The notes beneath the pieces were generated by a model. The model did not search any database. It saw only the letters and a list, made by a program, of their open reading frames with translations, and was not told where the DNA came from. Made by a program: the position numbers and the translations under genes. From Acanthamoeba lenticulata (lineage: Eukaryota; Discosea; Longamoebia; Acanthamoebidae), in the NCBI GenBank assembly GCA_002179805.1, contig NAVB01000470.1:1-64000 (forward strand): DNA of 64,000 nt, read 5' to 3'. Below, piece by piece: positions 49,401-64,000 of this stretch. Every line of letters starts with the position of its first letter. Position 1 is the first letter of the stretch.

Positions 49401-50980
49401 GCTCGGGCCATCACCAGCTTTTGAAGAAGATGCTCAAGCGTATCGACGATAGCAAGATCAACGATGGCTTCTACTGGCTCACCTACGTCTGCACCTACAT
49501 CGAGTCGAAGCTTGAGGCGCCACACTTGCCCTCTGCTCTTGCTCCGCTCCAACTGCGGTTAGATCCCATCCCCAAGATGGCGAGCCAGCCCAGCGGCTCC
49601 GCGGCTTTGCGGTCACCAGCGCCGTCAGCGGTTTCCCCGTCCCACAACCCACCGCCTTCGGCCTACGCTTCCTCCTTCACGTCACCGCCCACGACAGCGA
49701 CGCCCGTCCACCCGTCGCCATCACGGCATCTCACCGAGCTGCCTCGTCCGACACCCCCGCCTGCGGCCGTCTCTTTTCGGAATGAGCGGAAGTACCAGTT
49801 GGCCCACGCCGACCTGCGCCGTCACACGCCCGATGACCAGCCCTCCACCATGGCGCCGTACCTGCCTCCGATCTCGGCTGCGGCTGCGTCTTCGTACGGT
49901 GCCCGGCCGCAGCCCTCCTACCCATCGTTGCGGCCCTCCTATCCGCCGCCGCCGCCGCAGTCTCCGTATCCGCTTCAGTCCCCATATCCACCGCAGCCCT
50001 CGTACCCGCTGCCACCCACAGCGCTCTTCCCCCAGCACGCCCCGCCGCGCGAGCCCTCGTGGGCCACGCTTCGTCTGGCCGGTTTCGATGAAGGAGCGAC
50101 CTTCAACACGCCTCTGACGCAGCAGCGACCGCGGCAGGACATGTACGCTGCTCCGCCGGGCTATTCCGAGGCTCCAGGCATGCCATCGGGCTATTCCCGG
50201 CACATGCCGGTCCATCCCCCGGTTCAGACGCAGCAGTGGCCAGCGTCTTCCGATATTCCAGGCATGCCATCGGGCGGTAGGCCACCCCTCAGGGCGCACC
50301 TTTACCACGACGCCCCGCGGCATTACCTGAGCTCGTCTTCCCTCCCGATTCCCTCGTCACGTTCGTCTCCTGCGAACGCTGTGCGCTTGAGCGAGCAGCC
50401 GCCCTTGAACCGTACCCCCTTCAACGACAACGTGTATCAACATCAGCATCATCAACATCATCAGCACCACTTCGAGCCCGAACATCATCGTACCGAGCAT
50501 CAGCACTCCCACCACCAGGGACAGCAGTACCATCACGTCGGCTCGACTCGTGAGTGGTCTGCCCATGTCGTGAGCAGCGAGGACGACTACGATAGCAACT
50601 CCAGCCCGCCTGCTCTTCGTAGAGCCGCCGCCGCTGCCGGCCACTCGACACTGTCTTCTTCCCCGCCCGGCTTGGGTGAGTCCCTCTCGTTGGATGCACT
50701 CCGCGGCAGAGTCCTCCACTCGGCGCCGCCACAACCGCAACGCCTTTCTCCGCGCCACCATTACCCACCAGCTGGAGGTTACCCCCACGACTCGATCAGC
50801 TTCTTGGCCCCGCGCGAGCCCTCGTGGGCCACGCTGCGCCTGCCAGGGCTCGATGAAGGCAACGCCATCGATGAGGGCGACCAACTTGACAGGAACGTGT
50901 CAGCCTTGTTTTCTCTGCTCGAGCGAAGCCGTCACGATCCGCACTTTGCGCCGTCCGGGCCTCACGGCAGGCCCACATGA
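46496..50980 (+). CDS. RFX-family-like transcription factor, second tandem copy with divergent recognition motif
   Basis: The start MATEARRKTNQGQTKAK is at 46496. Early exons are 46496-46581, 46904-47033, 47109-47191, about 47318-47401, about 47480-47713, about 47808-47955 and 48297 onwards. The RFX fold is recognisable: VILPEVKQW, MYATYAVGEGELDRSEMHN, PAYFGKIVR, HLFPNCGY, RRLGGRKEGSVSHYSGI. Compared with the upstream copy, the recognition segment has one extra residue and lacks the SK pair. An acidic Glu-rich linker follows, then the shared helical region (SLDMMAVIRNYR, WGLTPTNPASMKSTLINYI, ERSSLSFSCLTMLCI, FSRSFFHLAREHL, GRKICERLGAYNDEVYW, YPPYKRPWKV). The last exon (from about 49288) continues that region and adds a 450-residue Pro/Ser/His-rich tail. 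The tail has two PREPSWATLRL motifs and a His-rich stretch near 50440-50540. It is probably nuclear; its DNA specificity may differ from canonical RFX. Confidence 0.8.
48186..48204. other. Perfect 7-bp stem hairpin inside an expanded intron
   Basis: GAGTCCC-GCCAT-GGGACTC lies within the 341-nt intron 47956-48296 of the second RFX gene. A second short inverted repeat (CCGCC-TC-GGGCGG) follows immediately. The surrounding ~110 bases are GC-rich and are flanked by AT-rich DNA. Confidence 0.8.
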
Positions 50981-51286
50981 GCCAGCCCAATAAACGCAAG
51001 AATAATCTGTTCGTTAATGTCTGGCTGGCAAGCCATCATGACGGGGGTCAGCGCAGCAGCCTCTCAAGAATCTGCCGTTGGCCCGTTCCACTTCCAAGTG
51101 ACCACCGCTGGCGGGCATCGGTGCTGGTCGTCTCACGTGCAAGGCGAAGGACACTTTTTGGAGGATTTAACCCAGAGTAGAAAGGAATTCTTTTCCGGTG
51201 CTTTTCCTTCGGGGGCGAAGGCAAGAAAACTAGTTTCCTCCCGCCCTCCGGAATCAATCGATTGTGGCCGTCTAAACAAAAGCACC
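50981..51286. other. 3' flank of the second RFX gene
   Basis: An AATAAA hexamer occurs just after the stop codon (around 50988-50993) and may serve as the poly(A) signal. The rest has an open frame continuous with the following orphan but no recognisable feature. Confidence 0.4.
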
Positions 51287-52003
51287 ATGCACAGGGGTAG
51301 CCGAGCATTTGGTGGTTTCAAGCGAGCCTTCTCTGCGACGGGCTCGCACAGTGCGAGAACTTCGAGCGTGCGGTCGGAGTTCGGAGGCTCCAGTGCGCGG
51401 TTCTTCGGGAGCAGCGCGAAACCTAGCGCATCCGGCAACGGGTACAGCAAGACCAAGAGCGACTCTTTCAACTCAGCGTCTGGCAGCAAGCGGACATTTT
51501 TCACAAAGCCTGCCGCCCCTGCTCAGCATTCTGAATCTGCTCGATGCCAGCGAGCCCAGATTTCCATCGCCAGCACAGTCGCTAGAGGGTTCGTGTTGCA
51601 CATTTTTTTCTTTTCAGCGCCACCATCTCTTCCGGCTTTAAACTTCAATTCCAGGTATTTCATCGCATCACATCATTAATTTATTGTTTTCCGCTACAGT
51701 GTTCGGCCACTATGCATCTCGGCGCTGGGACACTCAAGTGTACTCTCGTTGGTCACTGAGAGCGGCGGTGCGTCACCACTCCCCGCTTTACCCCATCTCC
51801 CTCTGGGTCTCTTGCGTTTATGTGTCTGCTAACTGCTGCGGTTCCCCTCTTTCTTTGCTTGCAGAGGACGATGAGGGTATGTGACGGCACTCCTCGCCCA
51901 CTCTCTGTTTTGCTTGCACGTCTTCTTTATAACAACCGTACTACACAGGCAGGTGACCGTTCTCTCTTCCTCTGCAGGAAATTGACACCCCCTGTCAGTT
52001 ATA
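51287..52003 (+). CDS. Possible small Ser/Arg/Phe-rich protein, model uncertain
   Basis: From MHRGSRAFGGFKRAFSATG at 51287 a ~100-residue frame is rich in Ser, Ala, Arg and Phe with almost no acidic residues. The composition is suited to a disordered or organelle-targeted N-terminus. Downstream, plausible introns can be drawn (donor near 51592 to acceptor 51698; 51767-51844; 51873-51978). Two alternative phases both end within the next ~100 codons, one with an acidic SGEDDEGN tail. I recognise no family. Because the tail is ambiguous, the end point is a guess and the locus may be non-coding. Confidence 0.3.
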
Positions 52004-52666
52004 AAGAGCGGAGGAGGAGGTTAAACCCCATCATCGTGCTACCTACGTGCAGACGGGATCTCCTCCTCTAGCAACGAACGGAGCGATGCAGCCGCCGCGC
52101 CAGTCACGGAGGAAGGGGCCAGGACAGGAAGGATTCATCGATTGTGGAGCGTTTGTGTACACGGGGGGAAGAGTGCACGAAGAGTAAGAGAGTTGGGTGT
52201 ACGGCTCTGTGCTTTGACGGTCATCACTTTTTTGTGCACACCCCTCAGCCCAATTGGGCCATCGTCCGCCAACAGCACGCACTCGTAGTGCTGGCGAGCT
52301 CCCGTTCCTTGCCAGACCCAGAAGAGAAGAATCAACTACCGTCGTAGCGTCACCTTCGTCCTAGACAAAACTCAAGCCCTGCGGGTTCTGCTTGCTAAGC
52401 TCAGAGAGCCTGCCCTCCCATTATTTTGTGTGGCCATACCATGAATACCTCAGTCGCGAAATTGCCTATCTGCGACACGCACCAATAGCAAAAACGGGGA
52501 GAAAAAAAGTCAGCGACAACCGAGAGTTGCCTGCGTGCGTCCTGCGTGACAACACTCAGACTTCACCGCGCGAAGATTAACTCTTTCGCCGCCCGCAGTT
52601 GAATTGGAAGGCGCAATCCTCCCCCGACAGCGTGGCCGAAGAGGAGTTGCTCATTGACGTTACAAA
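52004..52666. other. Intergenic region upstream of CYFIP gene
   Basis: These 663 bases should hold the CYFIP promoter and 5' UTR. No conserved element was recognised; ORFs are short and overlapping. Confidence 0.4.
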
Positions 52667-58438
<5,772 letters not shown>

Positions 58439-58756
58439 CTAGAGGCCCTCTCCCTCTCTCTCTACACGAGTCGTTCGTGGTCGCCGGCCTTTGAAAGTCG
58501 ACCAGGCGGTGCGATGACGAGAGGAGGAAGAGCACCACACCGCCACCGGCGCCCTTGAACTCGTTTCTTTTAGACTTGCCCTTTATTTTTTGTGTGGCGC
58601 CTCGAGACCTCGAACAGAGCGAGCGGATGTACATTGTAGTTTGAAAGCAACTTGGCCCCTTTTGCTTCAACTTTCTTTGCCTCTCTTGTCCATTATTATT
58701 TTATTTCTTTTTTCCCTGGAAAGAAATTATTTTCTTCACAGTTTTTGGTGCTCGCG

Positions 58757-60756
58757 ATGCAGGGTGGAGCGCGGAGAGTGCCGCGGGCAACTCTGGGCGC
58801 CAACTTGCGCAAGGTCTTCGTGGGGGTCACGCCCGGACTGGAAGGCCTGCTCATCAACGAGTTGAGCACGCTGCCGGGCCTGCGCACCGGCAAAAACAGC
58901 ATCAACTGGCACCCACAAGACGGCGGAGTGGAGGGTCTTGTCACCAACGAGGAGCTGTGGGCGATCGCCTGGAGGTCGCGGTAACGCTCCCTCTGCTGCT
59001 TACCTTCCACTTTGAAACGGGTGCTCATTTAACGCACACGCCAAGACTTGCCGAGTCCATGCGGGTGCGGCTACACGCAGCGCCCTTCGTATCAAAGAAC
59101 TTCAAGCAGTTCGTCTCTCAGCTCAAGAAGTACGTCCCTTGCGCCCGCCGCGCGCCCGATGCGCACCTGACGAGCTGGTGCTCAGGCTGCCCTGGGAGGA
59201 CTACCTGCCGCCAATCGCCCTCCCTCGGCCGGAAGCAGTCCTACTGCCACATGTGCAAGTAACTTGCAAGAAGTCCATGCTCTACCACAGGTTCTCATGC
59301 GCCCTCATCCCTTGCTGCCTCAATGCCTTTTGCTCATTATCATTGTGCGACTTTGGCGTGCCGTGTAGTGGCGCCGTCAAGGTGCGCCTTTGTGGCTTCT
59401 CCCCGTTTGTTGTCTCCAGGCCGTTCCTGACGTCGGTGCCCTGAACCGTCCACCAGGAGAGAGTGGTAAATGTGCTGAAGGTGCTCTATGGCATTGAAGC
59501 TCCCCTGGAGGACGCCGCTGAGGAGTCCGCGGGATCAACGAGCGGAGGCGGCGACACAGCACCGCGCCAGACGACGGCAGGTCGCGAGGCCGAGGAGGAG
59601 GGAGAGGAGGACGAAGAGACCGGGGCACAGGGATCGCGCTTCTTCGTGCGCATCGCAAACGACCGAGTGGAGGTTTGTGCGCGTGTTGTGTGCGTGTACG
59701 CCTCTCTCTCTCTGACCAGCTACGGACGTGTGCACAGGTGAGCGTCGATGCCTCGGGTGAGCTGCTGCACCGTCGAGGCATACGCCAGCACGTCTCGGAC
59801 GCGCCCCTACGAGAGACGATCGCTGCCGCCTGGTCCGTTCTCCCTTTTTGCCTGCAGCAGCAAGACCTCACACCGTGTGTACATGCGTGTGTGCGTAGCC
59901 TGCGTGCTGCCGGGTGGACCCGCGAGCAGTTGCTCCAGGAGCAGACCCCAAAGGTCGTGTGGGACCCGTTCATGGGCAGTGGCACCATCCTGCTCGAGGC
60001 ACGCCACCTTTGCATCGTACGCAAAAGTCAACAAAGCGTTCAGCTGACGCTTGCTCGAGGAACAGGCGCTGGGTTCTTCGTTGCACGCGCATCTGCCGGC
60101 CCAGTTGCCCGCCCGTCGGTTTGCGTTCGAGCTGTGGCGAAGCCATCTGACTGCGACCTATCAGGCGTTCACCAGCCGTCTCTTCGCCTCACCGGTGACT
60201 CAACCTTCCCCAATCTTCCTCGCGTGACCTCCACATGCGCTTATCTGTGCCGTGGTGCCGCAGCCCGAGGACCCACTCGCCGAGGCAACAAAGGCGAGGG
60301 GACTCGTGGCTCTCGGGTCCGACATCGACGCCAAGTGCGTCCGCTCTGCCATGCACAACGCGGAGCAAGGCGGCTATGATCCTCGAGCCTACGCCTTTCT
60401 CGAGGGCGACTTTGAGCAGGTGCGCCTCCTCGTCTCCTGGCACCAACAGACCTCCTCTGGGGACTGACGAGCGTGGCGACCAGGTGGAGCCGCAAGTGCC
60501 GCGCAACGCGATGGTGGTGACGAACCCACCTTATGGCGTCCGGCTGCTGCCGCGGGGGCAGTCGCTGCCGGCCCTCTTCCGACGATTTGAGCGCGTGCTC
60601 CTGCGCAGGCCGGACCTCAACGAGGTGGTGGTCGTGAATGGGTACAACGACTTCCAGCGCTGCATGAAGCACACCAAGTGGACCGTCCTCCGCCGATTTA
60701 GCAATCGCGGCCTCCCTGTACAGCTCCTCAAACTCGATCACCGAATGAAGCCCTAG
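58757..60756 (+). CDS. THUMP-domain RNA methyltransferase, RlmL-like
   Basis: The start MQGGARRVPRATLGANLRK at 58757 lies just after a likely 5' UTR intron acceptor (TTCACAG). The exons join as ...WRSR/LAESMRVRLHA, QLKK/LPWEDYLPP, YHS/GAVK/ERVVNVLKVLYG. The N-terminal third is a ferredoxin-like plus THUMP RNA-binding module (VFVGVTPGLEGLLINEL, RVRLHAAPF, VQVTCKKSMLYH). The acidic insert EEEGEEDEETG (near 59590) is unusual. A Rossmann methyltransferase follows: VSVDASGELLHRRGIR, WDPFMGSGTILLEA (motif I), a FAFELW block, GSDIDAKCV and the catalytic TNPPYGVRL (motif IV). The order matches bacterial RlmL, which makes N2-methylguanosine in 23S rRNA. In a eukaryote the substrate could be mitochondrial or cytosolic rRNA or tRNA. 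No clear presequence is seen. Confidence 0.82.
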
Positions 60757-60875
60757 CGCGTTCTCTCTTCTTGGCTGAACCCAGGAATGGCCTACATGAT
60801 CGTGCTCGCCAAGAGGAAGAAGAAAAAAGGAACTATTTATTCATGATGATTCACGGGACATGAATAGGAGAAGGC
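60757..60875. other. Convergent spacer with minus-strand poly(A) signal
   Basis: Stops of the methyltransferase (+) and kinase (-) are 119 bases apart. On the minus strand AATAAATAG (complement of 60832-60840) lies about 36 nt past the kinase stop, a good poly(A) signal candidate. Confidence 0.5.
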
Positions 60876-63800
60876 TCAGGTCTGGTCGCCTTGCTTGGGT
60901 TCGCGGCGAATGGTGCTGACAAAGTCCACGACTGCCGCCTTGTCACTGGAAAAAGATAAAGGTCAGCGCGAATAGGGAGGAGTGGGGGAGATAAAGGAAC
61001 GCGTACTGCGCAGCGCCGAACGACGAACTGCGGGAACGGCCCTCCACGATGCGCGGGCTCTCCAGCGGGCTGCATATGTCACCAAAGTGAGATGCGTCGC
61101 GACAATGCCTGGGGGAGGGGATGGAGGCACCTCTGCGCGCTGTAGATGGGCGCCCTCGGGTCGTGCAGGCGATCGGCTCCACCGCGATTCTGCTCCTTCG
61201 GCCGCTTCTTGCTCGGAGAGACGGCACGACGCGGTGCCACGCTCTCCTTTGACGCCGTGGGCTCCGGAGTGACGGCCTTGCTCAGGTCGGCGGTCATTTC
61301 GCTCGTGATCGCCAACACGGGGACCGTCCTCGCCGGGTTCGCGCCCTTGACCAGGCTCAGGTCAATACGGCCGATCCGGAGTCTCTCACGCACGCTCTCA
61401 CGCGGGGACGAGGTCGCCTCGCTTTCGCTCTCCTCTGAAGTGGCCACCACGCCGCTTCTCGGCTGCTTCTGTTCCGTCTCGTCCTCCTGCTCGCCGACAT
61501 CGTCGTCGCTCTCGCTCAAGTCGCTGTCAGAGGTGTCACTCTCCTCGCCGGCCGCTCGTGGTCCTTGCGCGTGCGCTTCGGCCTCGCCTCCCTCGACCTG
61601 CTGATGCTGCCGCCTTCTCAGCGTGCGCTCCTCCTCCATCGTCATGAGCGAGTAATAGATCTTGTTGGCCGCCGCGCTGGAGGATGGCGTCGCGCCGCGG
61701 GGCGACCCGGGCGACAGGCGAGACCGGGGCGAGCTCAGCAAGAGGCCACGCGGCGAGACCGCGGCCGCCGACAGGTAAGAGGCCCCACGAGGCGAGATGA
61801 GGCTCCGAAGGCCTCCGGGCCCGCCGCGGGGTGATGGGTCCGGCGAGCTCAGCTGGGGCGAGTGCCACAGGGCCGGCCGTGCCGCGCGCAGGGATGACGA
61901 TGACGACGCCGAGGCCACGCCGCGGGGCGAAGACCCCGATGAGGCGCGAGCTCGCGTCATGACGGGCATCTCGTCATCGGCGCCGCCGGGGATGGCGAGG
62001 AAGGCCGTGTCGGGTGTGTCCGGGTTGACCAGCGGCCGCGGCAGGGCCATGCGCCGTGGTGACGTCGTTTCGTAGCGCGGCGACGGGATGGTACGGGGCG
62101 CGGTCAGCCCGCCCGCCAGGTTGAGCGAGAACGGCTTTGCCGTCGGTGCCGCCGTCGGCGCGCCCGAGAGTGCCGCTCGGTTGCGGTTCAAGAGCATGCG
62201 CGGCGAGATCAGGCCCGATCGCGGGGACGCCAAGGAGTGCTGCTGCTGCTGTTGCTGGGAGGCGAAGAGGTTCCACGGGTGCTTCTTGACGGCGTCCAGG
62301 TCGAGCCGCAGCGCCGGGTCGACCTGCCCACCATCACGATCATGATCGTCGTCATGAGCCAAGTCGCGAACGAGAGCGCATGGGCGTGAGGTCAGAATGA
62401 GGGTCGCGGGAGGTACCTGGAGGAGGCCGGTGATGAGGGACCGCGCGTGAGCCGAGACGTGGTCGGGAAAGGCCACGGCGCCGCTCAGGATGCGCTGCCG
62501 GGTGGCCTCGTCCGTGGGACCCTGGAAGGGCGCGTATCCGCACAGCATCTCGTAGACTGGCAAGCGCGAGCCCAGTGAGGACCAATACCCGATCCCCCCG
62601 GGCAAGAGGCGGTCACACGTACGCAGGAGGCCCAGGCCCCAGAGGTCGATCTCGGGGCCGACGTAGGGCTGCTGCTTGATGATCTCCGGCGCCAGGTAGA
62701 GCAGCGACCCGCAACACGGCACGAACCTGGGCTGGCCGGGCGTGAAGCGGAGGCACAGCCCAAAGTCGCCCAGCAGGACCCTCTGGGCGTCGTCATCGTC
62801 CAGGAACACGTTCTGGGCCGAGCGCATGAAAGCAAAAAAGACATCAGTCGGTCCGACCGGAAGGTCGACGCGATGGCAAGGGGGAAGCGTACCTCGGGCT
62901 TAAGGTCGCGATGGGCGATCCGGTGGGCGTGGCAGTGGCGAAGGGCGCGGACGAGCTGCCGGAACAGGGGCTGGGCCTCGGCCTCGCTCAACCGCCCGCC
63001 AAACTCCTTCATCTCGACCACGCGTGTGCGCGGCGTGCGCGCTCCACCGCCCCCGGCGGCACGAGGGCTCTCGGCCATGCGCGCCTTTGACGACGCGGCG
63101 TCACTGTCGCCGTTGGCTCCAGAGGCCGCTGTGGCGGTGGCGTGGGCGCCCTGCAGCTCCCGCTTGCGCACGACGGCCGTCGCGTCGACGTCTTCGGCGG
63201 TTGCGGCGGCGGCGGTGGAGGTCGCGGGCGATGTGGTCGGGGCGGCCTCGCGCTCGTTAAGGAACAGCGTGCGGCTGCCGCGCGGGGTGACGCTCTGGTC
63301 CATGTCGTCGCCCCACTCGTCCTCGGACATGAGGTCCTCCTCGGTGAAGGTGTAGGTGGTCTCGTAGAGGTGCTCGTACAGGTCGCCTGCACAGGCGTGA
63401 GCCACGTCGGAAGGCCAAATGGGGAGGAGCCCGTACCGCCCGTGTTGTGCTGCGTGATGAGGTGGTAGTGCTCGTCCGTCTCCACGGCTGCGGCGATGAT
63501 GCAGGACCATCAGCAGGTGACCAAAGGAGAAGCAGAAGAAGAAGAGGGAGTGTTGGGGGATGTTGTGTACGCACCGTCAACAAAGCCGATGATGTTGGGA
63601 TGGCCGTTGAGCTCCCGTAGGGCGAGGGCCTCCTGCCGGATGGCGTGGAGGCCGCCGCACTCGTCATTTGCTCGCCACTGGCGCTTGTCGATCGTCTTCA
63701 CAGCCACCTGCACCAATCGGTCCCCGACGAGGTGAACGCGTCAGGAGAGCTGCACGAGAATAGACCTTCACCCCCCCAAACCTTCTCCCAATGCAAGGAG

Positions 63801-63984
63801 CAGGGACGGGCACCCTCTGGTGGTGCTGTGGCTGGCGGGCCACCGCCATGACGCTGCCGAAGCTGCCCACTCCAAGCCTTCGCTCGAGCTCGTAGCCTGT
63901 TGGTAGTGGCGGCTCGCTGTCTAAGCTGTGCTTGCTGTGACTCATATAAGATGCAAACTTGAAGTTGACTGTCCCTGCTTGCAT
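60876..63984 (-). CDS. Ser/Thr protein kinase with in-domain insert and SPR-rich C-terminal tail
   Basis: The start is either MQAGTVNFKF (63984) or MSHSKHSLD (63945); the window edge is near, so an upstream exon cannot be excluded. Kinase motifs in order are GVGSFGSVMA (Gly loop), spliced to VAVKTIDK (ATP lysine), then NIIGFVDA, ETDEHYHLITQHNTGG (hinge) and GDLYEHLYE. A ~140-residue acidic/Ala-rich insert comes next. It is followed by LFRQLVRALRHCHAHRIAHRDLKPEN, DFGLC (Asp of DFG), GSLLYLAPEII (APE) and EIDLWGLG, then YEMLCGYAPFQG. The layout is of the CAMK/AMPK-related group. The C-terminal ~500 residues are disordered with at least eleven SPR motifs, acidic Ser clusters (SDTSDSDLSESDDD) and a last exon ending DFVSTIRREPKQGDQT. 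All catalytic residues are present, so it should be active. Confidence 0.87.
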
Positions 63985-64000
63985 TGTGCATCAACACCCC

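Overview
The window is eukaryotic nuclear DNA, most likely from Acanthamoeba or a close amoebozoan relative. The genes are GC-rich, tightly packed on both strands, and broken by many short introns (roughly 50-130 nt) with GT..AG ends and frequent GTACG/GTGCG donors. The gene content also fits a free-living amoeba: a CYFIP/PIR121 subunit of the WAVE/SCAR complex, a Frizzled-like receptor, an acyloxyacyl hydrolase, RFX factors and a CLU-domain protein. No bacterial operons, insertion sequences, CRISPR arrays or rRNA/tRNA genes were recognised. Gene models were built by joining exons by eye; where exon coordinates are given in full, the summed length is a whole number of codons.

Layout. 1-216 (+): last exon of a probable branched-chain aminotransferase. 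463-3860 (-): PX-PH protein with a divergent, split RhoGAP-like region. 4621-7350 (-): acyloxyacyl hydrolase. 7686-10648 (+): Deg/HtrA protease of the plant Deg9/Deg2 type with a presequence-like N-terminus. 10751-14078 (-): Frizzled/Smoothened-like receptor. 14522-19172 (-): TEX10/Ipi1 ribosome-assembly factor. 19375-20854 (-): two-domain fluoride exporter (FEX). 21063-29777 (+): nucleoporin NUP205. 29910-36761 (+): CLU-domain protein with a C-terminal fascin-like region. 36845-37591 (-): uncharacterised 164-aa protein. 37664-38320 (+): adenylate kinase 6. 38657-40417 (+): BAR-SH3 protein. 41594-45996 and 46496-50980 (+): two tandem RFX-domain transcription factors. About 51287-52003 (+): low-confidence Ser-rich orphan. 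52667-58438 (+): CYFIP/PIR121 with a proline-rich tail. 58757-60756 (+): RlmL-like THUMP methyltransferase. 60876 to about 63984 (-): protein kinase with a long SPR-rich tail.

Themes. Several genes act on actin, membranes or signalling (CYFIP, BAR-SH3, PX-PH-RhoGAP-like, Frizzled-like, the kinase). Three act in ribosome biogenesis (TEX10, AK6, RlmL-like). AOAH and FEX fit a bacterivorous cell that meets lipopolysaccharide and environmental fluoride.

The most unusual locus is the tandem RFX pair. The two genes share intron positions inside the DNA-binding domain and a second conserved helical domain that I do not recognise from animal or fungal RFX proteins. The downstream copy has an altered recognition motif and an expanded, hairpin-bearing intron. 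Other notable points are the polyproline tail on CYFIP, the CLU plus fascin-like fusion, and an SPRG motif repeated in both CYFIP and the neighbouring kinase.
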